The notes under the pieces: generated by a model
What the model was told of the DNA's origin: nothing
Databases searched by the model: none
What the model saw: the letters and a program-made list of their open reading frames with translations, nothing else
Position numbers and translations under genes: made by a program
NCBI GenBank assembly: GCA_027487895.1
Contig: JAIYCS010000021.1
Coordinates: 1 to 32,154, forward strand
DNA: 32,154 bases
Direction: 5' to 3'
Source of the DNA: Sediminibacterium sp.
GTDB lineage: Bacteria > Bacteroidota > Bacteroidia > Chitinophagales > Chitinophagaceae
Part shown: positions 24,859 to 32,154 of the stretch, one piece after another
Numbering within the stretch: the stretch's first letter is position 1
Layout of the letters: each line of letters begins with the position of its first letter

Positions 24859-25761
24859 ATGTGGGAAGCCTATAAAAAAGGATATAAAGCGTACTTAAGA
24901 TTGGAAAAATCTTTAAGCGACCATTCGGTGGAAGCATACCTACATGATGTAACCAAACTAACGCAGTATTTACAAGTAGTGAACCAAGAAAAAAATCCTG
25001 CAGCCCTTACCCTCAAAGACTTACAGGCTTTTGTAAAATGGATTGGAGAGCTTGGTATGGGCGCTACTACACAGGCACGCATCATTTCTGGGATCAGAAG
25101 TTTCTATAAATACCTCTTAACAGAACAGCTTATTACCATTGACCCGTCTACCCTATTAGAAGCTCCAAAAACAAGACGAAAATTACCGGATACCCTAAGC
25201 TTTGAAGAAATAGAACAGCTCATTGGCGCCATCGATTTATCGAGCCCCGAAGGCACTAGAAACAAAGCCATTTTAGAAACCATGTATAGCTGCGGACTTA
25301 GGGTAAGTGAACTGGTAGGGCTCAAAATTTCCTGCCTCTACCTAGACATTGGCTTTATTAGAGTTATTGGTAAAGGTGACAAAGAAAGACTCGTACCTAT
25401 TGGATCCGACGCTATCAAGTGTATTAAAATATATAAAGACACGGTAAGGTCGCATCAGAACGTTTCAGAAAAAAACCAGGATATTTTGTTTTTAAATAGA
25501 CGGGGCAATGCACTTAGCCGGGTGATGATATTTTATATCATCAAAAGCCTAGCGCTTACTGCAGGTATCACAAAAGTGATTTCGCCGCATACCTTTAGAC
25601 ACAGTTTTGCCACCCATTTGGTGGAGGGTGGCGCCGATTTAAGGGCCGTTCAGGAAATGCTAGGCCACGAGAGTATCACCACCACCGAAATATACACCCA
25701 CCTTAACCGCGACTTTTTAAGAGATACTTTACAACAGTTTCATCCTGCATTTAAAAAATAG
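24859..25761 (+). CDS. xerD: Tyrosine recombinase XerD (chromosome dimer resolution)
   Basis: 300 residues, standard Xer length. The N-terminal SAM-like core-binding domain (~1-95) precedes the catalytic domain, where all six active residues can be placed: Arg148 (CGLRVSEL), Lys172 (GKGDKER), His244 and Arg247 (HTFRHSF), His270 (LGHES) and nucleophile Tyr279 (TEIYTH). XerD with XerC (or a single Xer) resolves chromosome dimers at dif with FtsK. No integron, phage or transposon genes lie around it, so it is a housekeeping recombinase. XerC versus XerD cannot be told with certainty from this sequence alone. Confidence 0.9.
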   Translation: MWEAYKKGYKAYLRLEKSLSDHSVEAYLHDVTKLTQYLQVVNQEKNPAALTLKDLQAFVKWIGELGMGATTQARIISGIRSFYKYLLTEQLITIDPSTLLEAPKTRRKLPDTLSFEEIEQLIGAIDLSSPEGTRNKAILETMYSCGLRVSELVGLKISCLYLDIGFIRVIGKGDKERLVPIGSDAIKCIKIYKDTVRSHQNVSEKNQDILFLNRRGNALSRVMIFYIIKSLALTAGITKVISPHTFRHSFATHLVEGGADLRAVQEMLGHESITTTEIYTHLNRDFLRDTLQQFHPAFKK

Positions 25762-25764
25762 TAT

Positions 25765-25772
25765 TAGGTTTG
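25765..25772 (+). promoter_or_regulatory. -7 promoter box TAGGTTTG for the DUF2911 gene
   Basis: Exact TAnnTTTG match just after the xerD stop and 27 bases before the DUF2911 ATG. Confidence 0.5.
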
Positions 25773-25799
25773 CTATTCTAAAAACTTAAAGTTTTACCT

Positions 25800-26639
25800 A
25801 TGAAAAAAATACTCTTCATCGTAGCAGCTTTTGTTACAACTTTTGCAAGCGCTCAAATTAAAATGCCACAGGCAAGTACTACCCAAAAAATTACACAAGA
25901 TTTTGGTATGGGCTCTATCGAACTTACCTATTCTCGTCCTAACGTTAAAGGCCGTACTGTTTTAAAAGAAAAAAGTGAATTAGCGCCTCTTGGTAGCATG
26001 TGGCGCCTTGGTGCAAACGCAGCCACTAAAATTAAATTTACAGACAAAGTAACTATTGGTGGTACCGAGTTAGAAGCTGGTACTTATGTTATTTATGCAG
26101 TTCCTGGTAAAGATATCTGGGATGTTATTTTTAATAAAGGCGTTAACAACTGGGGAACTGATGGCTACAAAGAAGCCGAAGATGTTGTACACGTAAAAGT
26201 AAAAGCAGAAAAAGCTGCAAATTTTGCAGAAACTTTTACCATGCAAATCATCAATGTTGCTGCAGAAACTTGTGAACTTCACATGACATGGGGTAATGTA
26301 CAAGTTGCTGTTCCTATTAGCACCAATATAAAAGACCGTGTTCGTGCACAAATAGAAAAAGCTTTAGCTGCAGATAACATTCAGGCTAACACTTACAATA
26401 CTGCTGCTAATTTTTATTACGAGTTTGATAAAGATTACAACAAGGCACTTGTAAATATTACCAAAGCAGTTGAAGGTAACAAAGAAGCTTATTGGATGTT
26501 ACTATTAAAAGCTAGAATTGAAAAAGCACTAGGCGACAAAGTAAGCGCTAAAGCAAGTGCACAAAAATGTATTGATATTGCTACTGGTAAAAATGCAGAC
26601 TATGTAACGTTTGCAAATGAACTGATCAAAAGTTTATAA
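25800..26639 (+). CDS. DUF2911 secreted protein with C-terminal TPR-like region
   Basis: 279 residues. Residues 1-19 are a signal peptide ending Ala-Ser-Ala-Gln. The DUF2911 domain follows (~25-170): IELTYSRPNVKGR, the WRLGANAATKIKF block, LEAGTYVIYAVPG, and a Trp-Gly-Asn-Val-Gln-Val-Ala-Val-Pro strand. The last ~90 residues are helical (YNTAANFYYEFDKDYNKALVNITKAVE... AYWMLLLKARIEKALGDK) and fit two tetratricopeptide repeats. It is probably periplasmic. DUF2911 has no assigned activity. Codons look typical of a well expressed gene (AT-rich, uniform). It ends 35 bp before a palindromic terminator. Confidence 0.88.
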   Translation: MKKILFIVAAFVTTFASAQIKMPQASTTQKITQDFGMGSIELTYSRPNVKGRTVLKEKSELAPLGSMWRLGANAATKIKFTDKVTIGGTELEAGTYVIYAVPGKDIWDVIFNKGVNNWGTDGYKEAEDVVHVKVKAEKAANFAETFTMQIINVAAETCELHMTWGNVQVAVPISTNIKDRVRAQIEKALAADNIQANTYNTAANFYYEFDKDYNKALVNITKAVEGNKEAYWMLLLKARIEKALGDKVSAKASAQKCIDIATGKNADYVTFANELIKSL

Positions 26640-26674
26640 TTCTATTTGTGCATAAAGTCGCAAAGTATATCACT

Positions 26675-26704
26675 AAAAAGGCCCGCCAATTGGCGGGCCT
26701 TTTT
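26675..26704. terminator. Bidirectional terminator between DUF2911 and oxoamine synthase genes
   Basis: A perfect 30-bp palindrome: five As, GGCCCGCCAA, its complement, then five Ts. It has a GC-rich core with T-runs on both strands, and can stop both converging genes. Confidence 0.9.
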
Positions 26705-26717
26705 ACATGCCTTCAAA

Positions 26718-27977
26718 TTATTTTTTCTCTGCCATATCAGGAATCGCTTCTACCTTGTAAGCACCTGCATCTAGCTTGGCTTTTGTTTCAGTAAATGCAA
26801 CCAATGTTTCTTGGATATCAGCGTCTGTGTGCGCTGCTGTAGGAATTAAGCGGTAAATAATGTGTCCTTTTGGAATTACCGGATATACCACAATAGAGCA
26901 AAATATTTTATAGTTTTCGCGGAGGTCCATCACCATCGCAGTCGCTTCTTCTACACCACCCTTCATGTACACAGGTGTTACTGGTGTATCTGTTTTTCCA
27001 ATATCAAAACCACGCTCTTTTAAACCCGCTTGTAATTTTAATGCATTGCTCCATAACTTTTCTTTAAGTTCTGGCATGGTGCGAAGCATTTCTAAGCGCT
27101 TTAAATTTCCAATAACAAGTGGCATTGGTAAACTCTTAGCAAATATTTGCGAACGAATATTGTAACGAATAAAATCGATGATGGCTTTATCACCCGCTAA
27201 AAATGCACCGATAGAAGCCATTGATTTTGCAAAAGTAGAAAAGTATAAATCAATAGCGTCTTGACAACCTTGTGCTTCACCAGCACCTGCACCTGTTTTA
27301 CCAAGGGTACCAAAACCATGGGCATCATCTACAAGCAATCTAAAATCATATTTGCCTTTAAGCGCAGCAATTTCTTTTAGTTTTCCCTGATCACCAGCCA
27401 TTCCAAACACACCTTCTGTGATTACTAAAATACCACCCGCCTTTTGCTTTTCAATAAGAGCTGTAGCACGCTGCATTTGTTTTTCAAAATCTTCTAGGTC
27501 GTTGTGCTTAAACACATAACGGTGACCTGGATGTAAACGAAGTCCATCAATAATACATGCATGGCTTTCTGCATCATACACAATCACATCATGTCTGCCA
27601 CAAATTGCATCAATGGTACTCATGATACCTTGGTAACCAAAGTTCATTAAAATAGCGTCTTGCTTAAAAACAAACGCAGCCAATTCACTTTCTAGTTGCT
27701 CGTGCTGATCCGTGTTACCACTCATCATACGTGCACCCATTGGAGATGCTAAACCGTATGCTGCAGCAGCATCGGCATCTGTTTTTCTAATTTCAGGATG
27801 ATTGGCTAAACCTAAATAGTTATTTAAGCTCCATACAATCATATCTTTCCCTCTAAATTTCATTCTACTACCTATTTCACCTTCTAACTTAGGGAAAGCA
27901 AAATAGCCATGTGCTCTTTCTCTGTGCTGACCCAGTGGTCCAGCGTTCTTAAGGAGTTTCTCAAAGATGTCTGCCAT
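26718..27977 (-). CDS. Alpha-oxoamine synthase (serine palmitoyltransferase / cysteate acyltransferase-like)
   Basis: 419 residues of the PLP-dependent fold type I family that condenses an amino acid with an acyl-CoA or acyl-ACP. Visible sites are SLNNYLGLANHP (~50-61), GARMMSGNTDQHEQLE (~81-96), the PLP-stacking His139 region (ESHACIIDG), VDDAHGFGTLG (Asp218, His220) and the Schiff-base Lys251 (TFAKSMASIGAF). Enzymes of this family are often annotated 2-amino-3-ketobutyrate CoA ligase or AONS. In Bacteroidota a more likely role is the first step of sphingolipid or sulfonolipid (capnine) synthesis. No biotin or threonine dehydrogenase genes are adjacent. The choice between serine, cysteate and glycine substrates cannot be made from the sequence. 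Confidence 0.85.
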   Translation of the reverse strand: MADIFEKLLKNAGPLGQHRERAHGYFAFPKLEGEIGSRMKFRGKDMIVWSLNNYLGLANHPEIRKTDADAAAAYGLASPMGARMMSGNTDQHEQLESELAAFVFKQDAILMNFGYQGIMSTIDAICGRHDVIVYDAESHACIIDGLRLHPGHRYVFKHNDLEDFEKQMQRATALIEKQKAGGILVITEGVFGMAGDQGKLKEIAALKGKYDFRLLVDDAHGFGTLGKTGAGAGEAQGCQDAIDLYFSTFAKSMASIGAFLAGDKAIIDFIRYNIRSQIFAKSLPMPLVIGNLKRLEMLRTMPELKEKLWSNALKLQAGLKERGFDIGKTDTPVTPVYMKGGVEEATAMVMDLRENYKIFCSIVVYPVIPKGHIIYRLIPTAAHTDADIQETLVAFTETKAKLDAGAYKVEAIPDMAEKK

Positions 27978-28017
27978 ATATTATCATTATTTCTTTGGTA
28001 ATCAATAAAAATTGATG

Positions 28018-28025
28018 CAAAATTA
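28018..28025 (-). promoter_or_regulatory. -7 promoter box TAATTTTG for the oxoamine synthase gene
   Basis: Exact TAnnTTTG match, 40 bases upstream of the ATG on the minus strand. The divergent phosphatase gene has only a one-mismatch box (TACCTTAG, 28071-28078). Confidence 0.5.
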
Positions 28026-28121
28026 ATCTATTTATGCACTCAATAAGCGTTGGATTTATGCACCATTGTGTACCTTAGTCGCTGAAATATGTTAAAAACG
28101 AATATTAATCCACATTTTTAT

Positions 28122-29807
28122 ATGAAAAAGCACTTGATTGTAAGCCTTTTAGGCCTGTTTTTGGTATCTGCTAGCACAGCTGTTAGCGCTCAAAAAACAA
28201 CAACACCAGCAGCACAAAAAGCTAGTTTAGCGCCTGCAGTGGCCAGACCTAAGCTTGTGGTGGGCATTGTAGTAGATCAAATGCGCTGGGATTATTTAGT
28301 GCGTTTTAGACCTTTATTTAAAGCAAATGGTGGATTAACTAGGTTGTTAAGCCAGGGTTACTCTTGCGAAAATAATTTTATCCCTTACACCCCAACAGTT
28401 ACAGCTTGTGGTCACACTTGTGCTTACACAGGCTCCGTTCCTGCCATTCATGGAATTACGGGTAACGCATGGTGGGACAATCAACTCATGCGCAGTGTGT
28501 ATTGCAGTGAAGACAAAACCGTAAAAGGTGTTGGTAGTAAAACAGAGGCGGATGGTCAAATGAGTCCACGCAATATGCTTACCACCACTATTGGTGACGA
28601 GTTAAGACTTGCCACTAATTTTAAAAGTAAAGTGGTAGGTATTGCCATTAAAGATAGAGGTGCTATTTTACCAGCTGGCCATAGTGCAACAGGTGCTTAT
28701 TGGTATGAAGGGGCTTCTGGCAATTTTATTACGAGCACCTATTACACCAATCAACTACCTAATTGGGTAACTGAATTTAACAATAGAAAAGTTGTTGACT
28801 CTTTATACAAACTAGGTTGGAATACAGCGCTCCCTCCTGCTACATACGCCGATTATGCAACTGCAGATCAAAAAGAGTATGAAGGCAAACCGCTTGGTAA
28901 GGATGCGTTAGGATTCCCTTACGATTTATCAAAATTTGTTGGCAAAGATTACGGTAAAATTTCTTCTACGCCACACGGCAATACACTCACTACAGAGATG
29001 GCCAAGGCGGCTGTTATTGCAGAAAAATTAGGCCAAACCGGCAACACCGATATGCTTACCGTGAGTTATTCTTCTCCAGATTATATTGGCCATTCTTTTG
29101 GACCAAACTCATGGGAAAACGTAGATGATTATGTGAGACTTGACGAAGAGCTAGGCAGGTTTTTTGCATTCTTAGATGCACAAGTTGGTAACGGACAGTA
29201 CACGGTTTTTTTAACCGCAGACCACGCCGTAGCGCATGTTCCAGGGTTTATGACTGAAAATAAATTACCTGGTGGTACGGTTAATGACGCGGGTATTCAA
29301 AAAGAAATGAATGCGCAATTAAAAGCACAATATGGTATCGAAAATTTAATAGTAAGTATGTACAATTACCAAGTGCATTTAAACCACAATAAATTAGATT
29401 CTGCAAAAATTGATGACGCGCCTATAAAAAAATGGATTGCTAGTTACATGAAAAAAAATGAAGCAGTAGCCAATGCATTTCCTACATCAGACATCATGAC
29501 TACGCCAATCAATAAAACGCTTCGTGAAATGCTTGCAAATGGTTTTTATCCACGCAGAAGTGGCGACGTTCAAATCATATTTAAACCTGGCTATATAGAT
29601 GGCGGTAATACTGGCACTACGCATGGATTATGGTATCCATACGATGCGCATATTCCACTTTTATGGTATGGTTATGGTATCAATAAAGGCAGCTCACACA
29701 AAGAAACCTACATGACGGATATTGCCGTAACACTTGCTGCACTTTTAAAAGTACAAATGCCAAATGGTGCAGTAGGAAAAGTAATTGAAGAAGTAATTAA
29801 AAAATAA
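28122..29807 (+). CDS. pafA: PafA-type alkaline phosphatase (periplasmic phosphomonoesterase)
   Basis: 561 residues from ATG 28122; starting here gives a clean signal peptide (~1-23, ending Val-Ser-Ala-Gln), whereas the earlier ATG at 28089 would put 11 residues before it. The alkaline phosphatase superfamily sites are visible: first metal Asp in VVDQMRWD, nucleophile Thr94 in TVTACGH, then Asn115, Lys177 and Arg179. The spacings Thr+21, +83 and +85 equal those of T79, N100, K162 and R164 in the studied PafA, which marks a phosphate monoesterase. SPDYIGH, TADHAVAH and a final THG motif supply the zinc ligands. It supplies phosphate from organic monoesters. It ends directly against the convergent coaE stop, with no base between. 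Confidence 0.92.
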   Translation: MKKHLIVSLLGLFLVSASTAVSAQKTTTPAAQKASLAPAVARPKLVVGIVVDQMRWDYLVRFRPLFKANGGLTRLLSQGYSCENNFIPYTPTVTACGHTCAYTGSVPAIHGITGNAWWDNQLMRSVYCSEDKTVKGVGSKTEADGQMSPRNMLTTTIGDELRLATNFKSKVVGIAIKDRGAILPAGHSATGAYWYEGASGNFITSTYYTNQLPNWVTEFNNRKVVDSLYKLGWNTALPPATYADYATADQKEYEGKPLGKDALGFPYDLSKFVGKDYGKISSTPHGNTLTTEMAKAAVIAEKLGQTGNTDMLTVSYSSPDYIGHSFGPNSWENVDDYVRLDEELGRFFAFLDAQVGNGQYTVFLTADHAVAHVPGFMTENKLPGGTVNDAGIQKEMNAQLKAQYGIENLIVSMYNYQVHLNHNKLDSAKIDDAPIKKWIASYMKKNEAVANAFPTSDIMTTPINKTLREMLANGFYPRRSGDVQIIFKPGYIDGGNTGTTHGLWYPYDAHIPLLWYGYGINKGSSHKETYMTDIAVTLAALLKVQMPNGAVGKVIEEVIKK

Positions 29808-30389
29808 TTACGAAATAAATCTCGCGTGTAAGGCAAGCACTTCCGGAATAATAAGTGAAGCTTCACTATTGTCTATAACAAAATTGCAGCGCTTCATTTT
29901 TTCGGTGTCATCTAATTGATGTTGCATCCGACTTAGTACCTCTTCGCGAGATACCTTGTCTCTATCCATTACTCTTTTAATACGCAGCTCAACCGGTGCC
30001 GTTACACCAATAATATAATCGAGGCCAACGTTTGTTCCAGCTTCAAAAAGTAAAGCAGCTTCTTTAATGATATAGGGTCTATCTAAAAAACGGGAAGCCC
30101 ATTTGTCTGCTGCTGCAATAGTGGCCGGATGTACAAGCGCATTTAGTTTAGCGAGCTGGTCAGGGTTATTAAAAACAAGGGTTGCTAGATATTTTTTGTC
30201 TAGCAACCCGTTCTTATAAGATTCAGATCCAAATGTAGCGGCAATTTGATCGCGCAATACTGGATCCGTATTTAATATATTTTTTGCAGTGGCATCGGCG
30301 TCAAACACAGGTACACCAAGTACTTTAAAGATACCTGCTACCGTAGATTTACCGGCACCAATGCCTCCTGTAATGCCAATTTTAAGCAT
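29808..30389 (-). CDS. coaE: Dephospho-CoA kinase CoaE
   Basis: 193 residues from ATG 30389, which overlaps the last codons of yajC by 8 bp. CoaE phosphorylates dephospho-CoA to give CoA, the last step of the pathway. The P-loop GGIGAGKST is at ~8-16, followed by VFDADATAKNI, the LVHPATI block and the AALLFEAG motif that binds substrate. The overlap suggests translation coupled with yajC. An earlier in-frame ATG (30401) is possible but would only add MLKQ. It is the last gene of the nusB-yajC-coaE unit. Confidence 0.94.
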   Translation of the reverse strand: MLKIGITGGIGAGKSTVAGIFKVLGVPVFDADATAKNILNTDPVLRDQIAATFGSESYKNGLLDKKYLATLVFNNPDQLAKLNALVHPATIAAADKWASRFLDRPYIIKEAALLFEAGTNVGLDYIIGVTAPVELRIKRVMDRDKVSREEVLSRMQHQLDDTEKMKRCNFVIDNSEASLIIPEVLALHARFIS

Positions 30390-30714
30390 TTGCTTTAGCA
30401 ATCGCTAAAGTCCAATCCATGCTAATAGAAGACTTTTCAATTTTAAGGTAGCTACCTGGGCTAACTTCTAATTGAAGCGTTCCATCTTCATTGATTTTAT
30501 TGATGGTTCCATGAATACCAGCGATGGTAACAATACGATCACCTTTTTGCATGTTATCAATAAATTTCTTTTGGTCTTTTGCTTTTTTAGCTTGCGGACG
30601 AATCATGAATAACCAGAAAACTAAAATAATGGCACCCATCATTACTAATTGTACCATACCGCCCCCACCTTGTTGTGGATTACCGGCTAACAATACTAAA
30701 CTTAAACTGTTCAT
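30382..30714 (-). CDS. yajC: Preprotein translocase accessory subunit YajC
   Basis: 110 residues. YajC associates with SecDF-YidC at the inner membrane. One hydrophobic helix (~19-38) is followed by the family signature FWLFMIRPQAKKAKDQKKFIDNMQKGDRIVTIAGIHGTI, then a short beta domain (LQLEVSPGSYLKIEKSSI). The start lies 2 bp after the nusB stop on the same strand. With secG this window encodes two Sec accessory proteins in different operons; secD/F are not present. Confidence 0.95.
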   Translation of the reverse strand: MNSLSLVLLAGNPQQGGGGMVQLVMMGAIILVFWLFMIRPQAKKAKDQKKFIDNMQKGDRIVTIAGIHGTINKINEDGTLQLEVSPGSYLKIEKSSISMDWTLAIAKANA

Positions 30715-30716
30715 CT

Positions 30717-31658
30717 CTATTTTTTTTTGTTATTTGAAGCATTAAAATTAACCTTTTGAATCTTACCAGACTCGGTTAATTCTTTATGAATATTATCTAA
30801 AATACCGTTTACAAATTGACCACTTTGCGCTGTGCTGTAATCCTTTGCTAAATCAATATACTCATTAATGGTTACTTTGGTTGGAATGGTTTCAAAAAAT
30901 AACAATTCGCAAACACCCATGCGCATCAAAATCATATCCAGTAGGGCAATACGCTCTGCGTCCCAGTTTTTTAATTTAGGCTTAATTAAATCGGCAGCTA
31001 CCTCTTTTTTACTAATGGTTGTTTCTAGTAGGCTTTGCGCAAACTGCCATTTTTCGGTGCCTATCATTTCTAGTACGTTAACCCCAGCTGGTTTTTGAAT
31101 ATAGTTTAATACCAACTGCTCCATCATTTCAGCGTCATCGTCCCAGTTATGAAACACTTCTTCTACATGCTCAATAAATGATTCATTAGGCAGCATGAGG
31201 TTGGTAAAAATAAATTTAATAATTTCTTTTTCCTTGGCCTTATCTCTCGCGTCACTGGCCGTGTATAACTGATAAATATCGGACTCCGCTAAAGCATCAA
31301 AGGTCTTTTTTAGTAGGTCTTTTGAAATGGTGTGTTGGGGCTTAAAAACCTCTAGAGCTTCTTTAAATGTTTCACTTTCGATAATTTCCCACAAGAGCGA
31401 GTTTCCCGCAATTTTAGTGTTTACATTTAAATCGTCGTTGGAAGGAAGATTACGCGCCGCGCGGTTAAAGGCACTTGTTTCGGCGTAGCGGGCTACTTCT
31501 GTAATAAAATAAAGGAGGTATACGAATAGCTCATTACTCAGATCTAGCTGTTTTTTAAGCACTTGTACCGGTTTTGGCAGCTTGGCTCCTTCATCTGCAG
31601 TTTCTATTATATAGAGGAGCTGCATCACTTTCACACGAATATTTCTTCTACTTATCAT
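30717..31658 (-). CDS. nusB: Transcription antitermination factor NusB (N-terminally extended)
   Basis: 313 residues from ATG 31658. NusB with NusE binds boxA RNA during rRNA transcription. The first residues ISRRNIRVKVMQLLYI match the start of NusB domains. The C-terminal ~100 residues carry a complete domain: NWDAERIALLDMILMRMGVCELLFFETIPTKVTINEYIDLAKDYST and GQFVNGILDNI. Between them is ~150 extra residues of helices, so the protein is about twice the length of E. coli NusB. This longer form is usual in Bacteroidota. A -7 box lies 24 bases upstream; a further upstream in-frame start would include that box. Confidence 0.92.
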   Translation of the reverse strand: MISRRNIRVKVMQLLYIIETADEGAKLPKPVQVLKKQLDLSNELFVYLLYFITEVARYAETSAFNRAARNLPSNDDLNVNTKIAGNSLLWEIIESETFKEALEVFKPQHTISKDLLKKTFDALAESDIYQLYTASDARDKAKEKEIIKFIFTNLMLPNESFIEHVEEVFHNWDDDAEMMEQLVLNYIQKPAGVNVLEMIGTEKWQFAQSLLETTISKKEVAADLIKPKLKNWDAERIALLDMILMRMGVCELLFFETIPTKVTINEYIDLAKDYSTAQSGQFVNGILDNIHKELTESGKIQKVNFNASNNKKK

Positions 31659-31682
31659 CTGGTAAGAACTTATTTGGGTGGG

Positions 31683-31690
31683 CAAATGTA
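31683..31690 (-). promoter_or_regulatory. -7 promoter box TACATTTG for nusB-yajC-coaE
   Basis: Exact TAnnTTTG match, 24 bases upstream of the nusB ATG on the minus strand. A TTG occurs only 15 bases further upstream, closer than the usual -33 spacing. Confidence 0.55.
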
Positions 31691-31839
31691 GAAAGAAATT
31701 GCCCACAAACCGCCTAAAAATGAAAATTTGACACTTGTAAACCAAAACTTACTGCATCTTTGCTGCCCGTTCTGACAGGCTTTCGCCATTTTAGGTAGAC
31801 TTACAGGGTAATCCCTGAAATTTTGACCTAGCAAACCCC

Positions 31840-31856
31840 TTGGCATAATAATAGAT
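31840..31856 (+). promoter_or_regulatory. Possible sigma-54-like -24/-12 element before groES
   Basis: TTGGCATAATAATAGAT has the -24 core TGGCA and, ten bases after the GG, GA where GC is expected, so it matches the GG-N10-GC rule except for one base. It lies 78 bases before the groES ATG. Competing candidates are CATCTTTG (31754-31761) and TACGTTTA (31884-31891), each one mismatch from the TAnnTTTG box. Confidence 0.3.
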
Positions 31857-31933
31857 GAATAGGTACTGTTCTGGTTAACGATTTACGTTTAGGAACAGAT
31901 TTTTTAACTCAAACATTAAAAAACAAATACGGT

Positions 31934-32154
31934 ATGGCTAAGAAATTAAGCGTAACGCCCTTACATGACAGAGTAATTGTAAAGGCTGCTGCTGCAGAAG
32001 AAAAAACTGCTGGCGGAATCATTATCCCTGACACAGCTAAAGAAAAACCACAACGTGGCGTAGTAGTTGCTGTAGGAACTGGTAAAAAAGACGAACCAAT
32101 GACTGTTAAAGTTGGTGACAATGTACTTTATGGCAAATATGCTGGTACAGAAAT
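31934..32154 (+). CDS. groES: Co-chaperonin GroES (partial, runs off the window)
   Basis: 73 codons are visible. GroES caps GroEL and assists protein folding. The start is [41 protein letters not shown], matching the N-terminus of 10-kDa chaperonins, including the mobile loop [12 protein letters not shown], followed by GVVVAVGTG and [16 protein letters not shown]. The start codon is ATG 31934. groEL would be expected just beyond the window. About 190 bp of non-coding sequence precede it, more than for most genes here, which leaves room for heat-shock control. Confidence 0.95.
   Translation, partial: MAKKLSVTPLHDRVIVKAAAAEEKTAGGIIIPDTAKEKPQRGVVVAVGTGKKDEPMTVKVGDNVLYGKYAGTE

Noticed and set aside
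24859-25761. Tyrosine recombinase as sign of an integrative element
   Set aside because: It has standard Xer length and motifs, and no att-like repeats, phage or transposon genes lie around it; the tRNA is 24 kb away.
26718-27977. Annotation as 2-amino-3-ketobutyrate CoA ligase in threonine breakdown
   Set aside because: No threonine dehydrogenase is adjacent, and Bacteroidota members of this family are often lipid-base synthases; left open as an alternative, not used as the call.
31804-31817. CAGGG-TAAT-CCCTG hairpin before groES as a CIRCE operator
   Set aside because: The stem is only five pairs with a four-base loop and does not match the CIRCE arms (TTAGCACTC / GAGTGCTAA).

Overview
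The window reads as a gene-dense, AT-rich chromosomal segment of a Bacteroidota bacterium. Several features point this way. The gene order miaB - sigma-54 activator - lptE - hypothetical - secG fits this phylum. DUF3078, DUF2911 and DUF6580 proteins, a PafA-type phosphatase and an N-terminally extended NusB are all present. Many genes carry the Bacteroidota -7 promoter box TAnnTTTG just upstream, and Shine-Dalgarno sequences are weak. The protein set looks closest to Chitinophagaceae-like bacteria, but that placement is inference. I see no phage, transposase, CRISPR array, restriction or defence island. Almost everything is housekeeping, envelope or central metabolism.

Layout. 1-500: the 5' end of a secreted protein (minus strand, running off the window), a 250-bp non-coding stretch with stacked hairpins, and tRNA-Ser(UGA). 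578-8761: a MutS2-like ATPase without an Smr domain, a lipoprotein MsrA, an orphan peptide-binding lipoprotein, a polysaccharide flippase, purK and a DUF3078 outer-membrane protein. 8885-15250: a long plus-strand run with miaB, a receiver-less sigma-54 activator, lptE, a conserved hypothetical and secG, closed by a strong terminator, then mltG overlapping a YihY/BrkB membrane protein. 15302-21454: minus-strand trmH and dipeptide epimerase, and a GMC oxidoreductase followed by a DPE2-type 4-alpha-glucanotransferase. 21503-27977: rnhA, a DUF6580 membrane protein, manA, a YraN protein, a YkgJ protein, xerD, a DUF2911 protein and an alpha-oxoamine synthase. 28122-32154: a PafA-like phosphatase, the nusB-yajC-coaE operon and the start of groES.

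How it fits together. Many products serve the envelope: LptE moves LPS, SecG and YajC belong to the Sec translocon, MltG trims peptidoglycan, the epimerase recycles cell-wall peptides, the flippase exports glycans, and the oxoamine synthase probably makes a sphingoid or sulfonolipid base. MalQ, ManA and the GMC enzyme handle sugars or alcohols. MiaB, TrmH, NusB, RnhA and XerD maintain tRNA, transcription and the chromosome.

I did not find a convincing new multi-gene system. The points most worth a second look are the ATG-less amylomaltase, the receiver-less sigma-54 activator in the lptE/secG cluster together with a possible sigma-54-like site before groES, the hairpin-rich region before the tRNA, the oxoamine synthase, and a 27-bp tandem repeat across two convergent stop codons.
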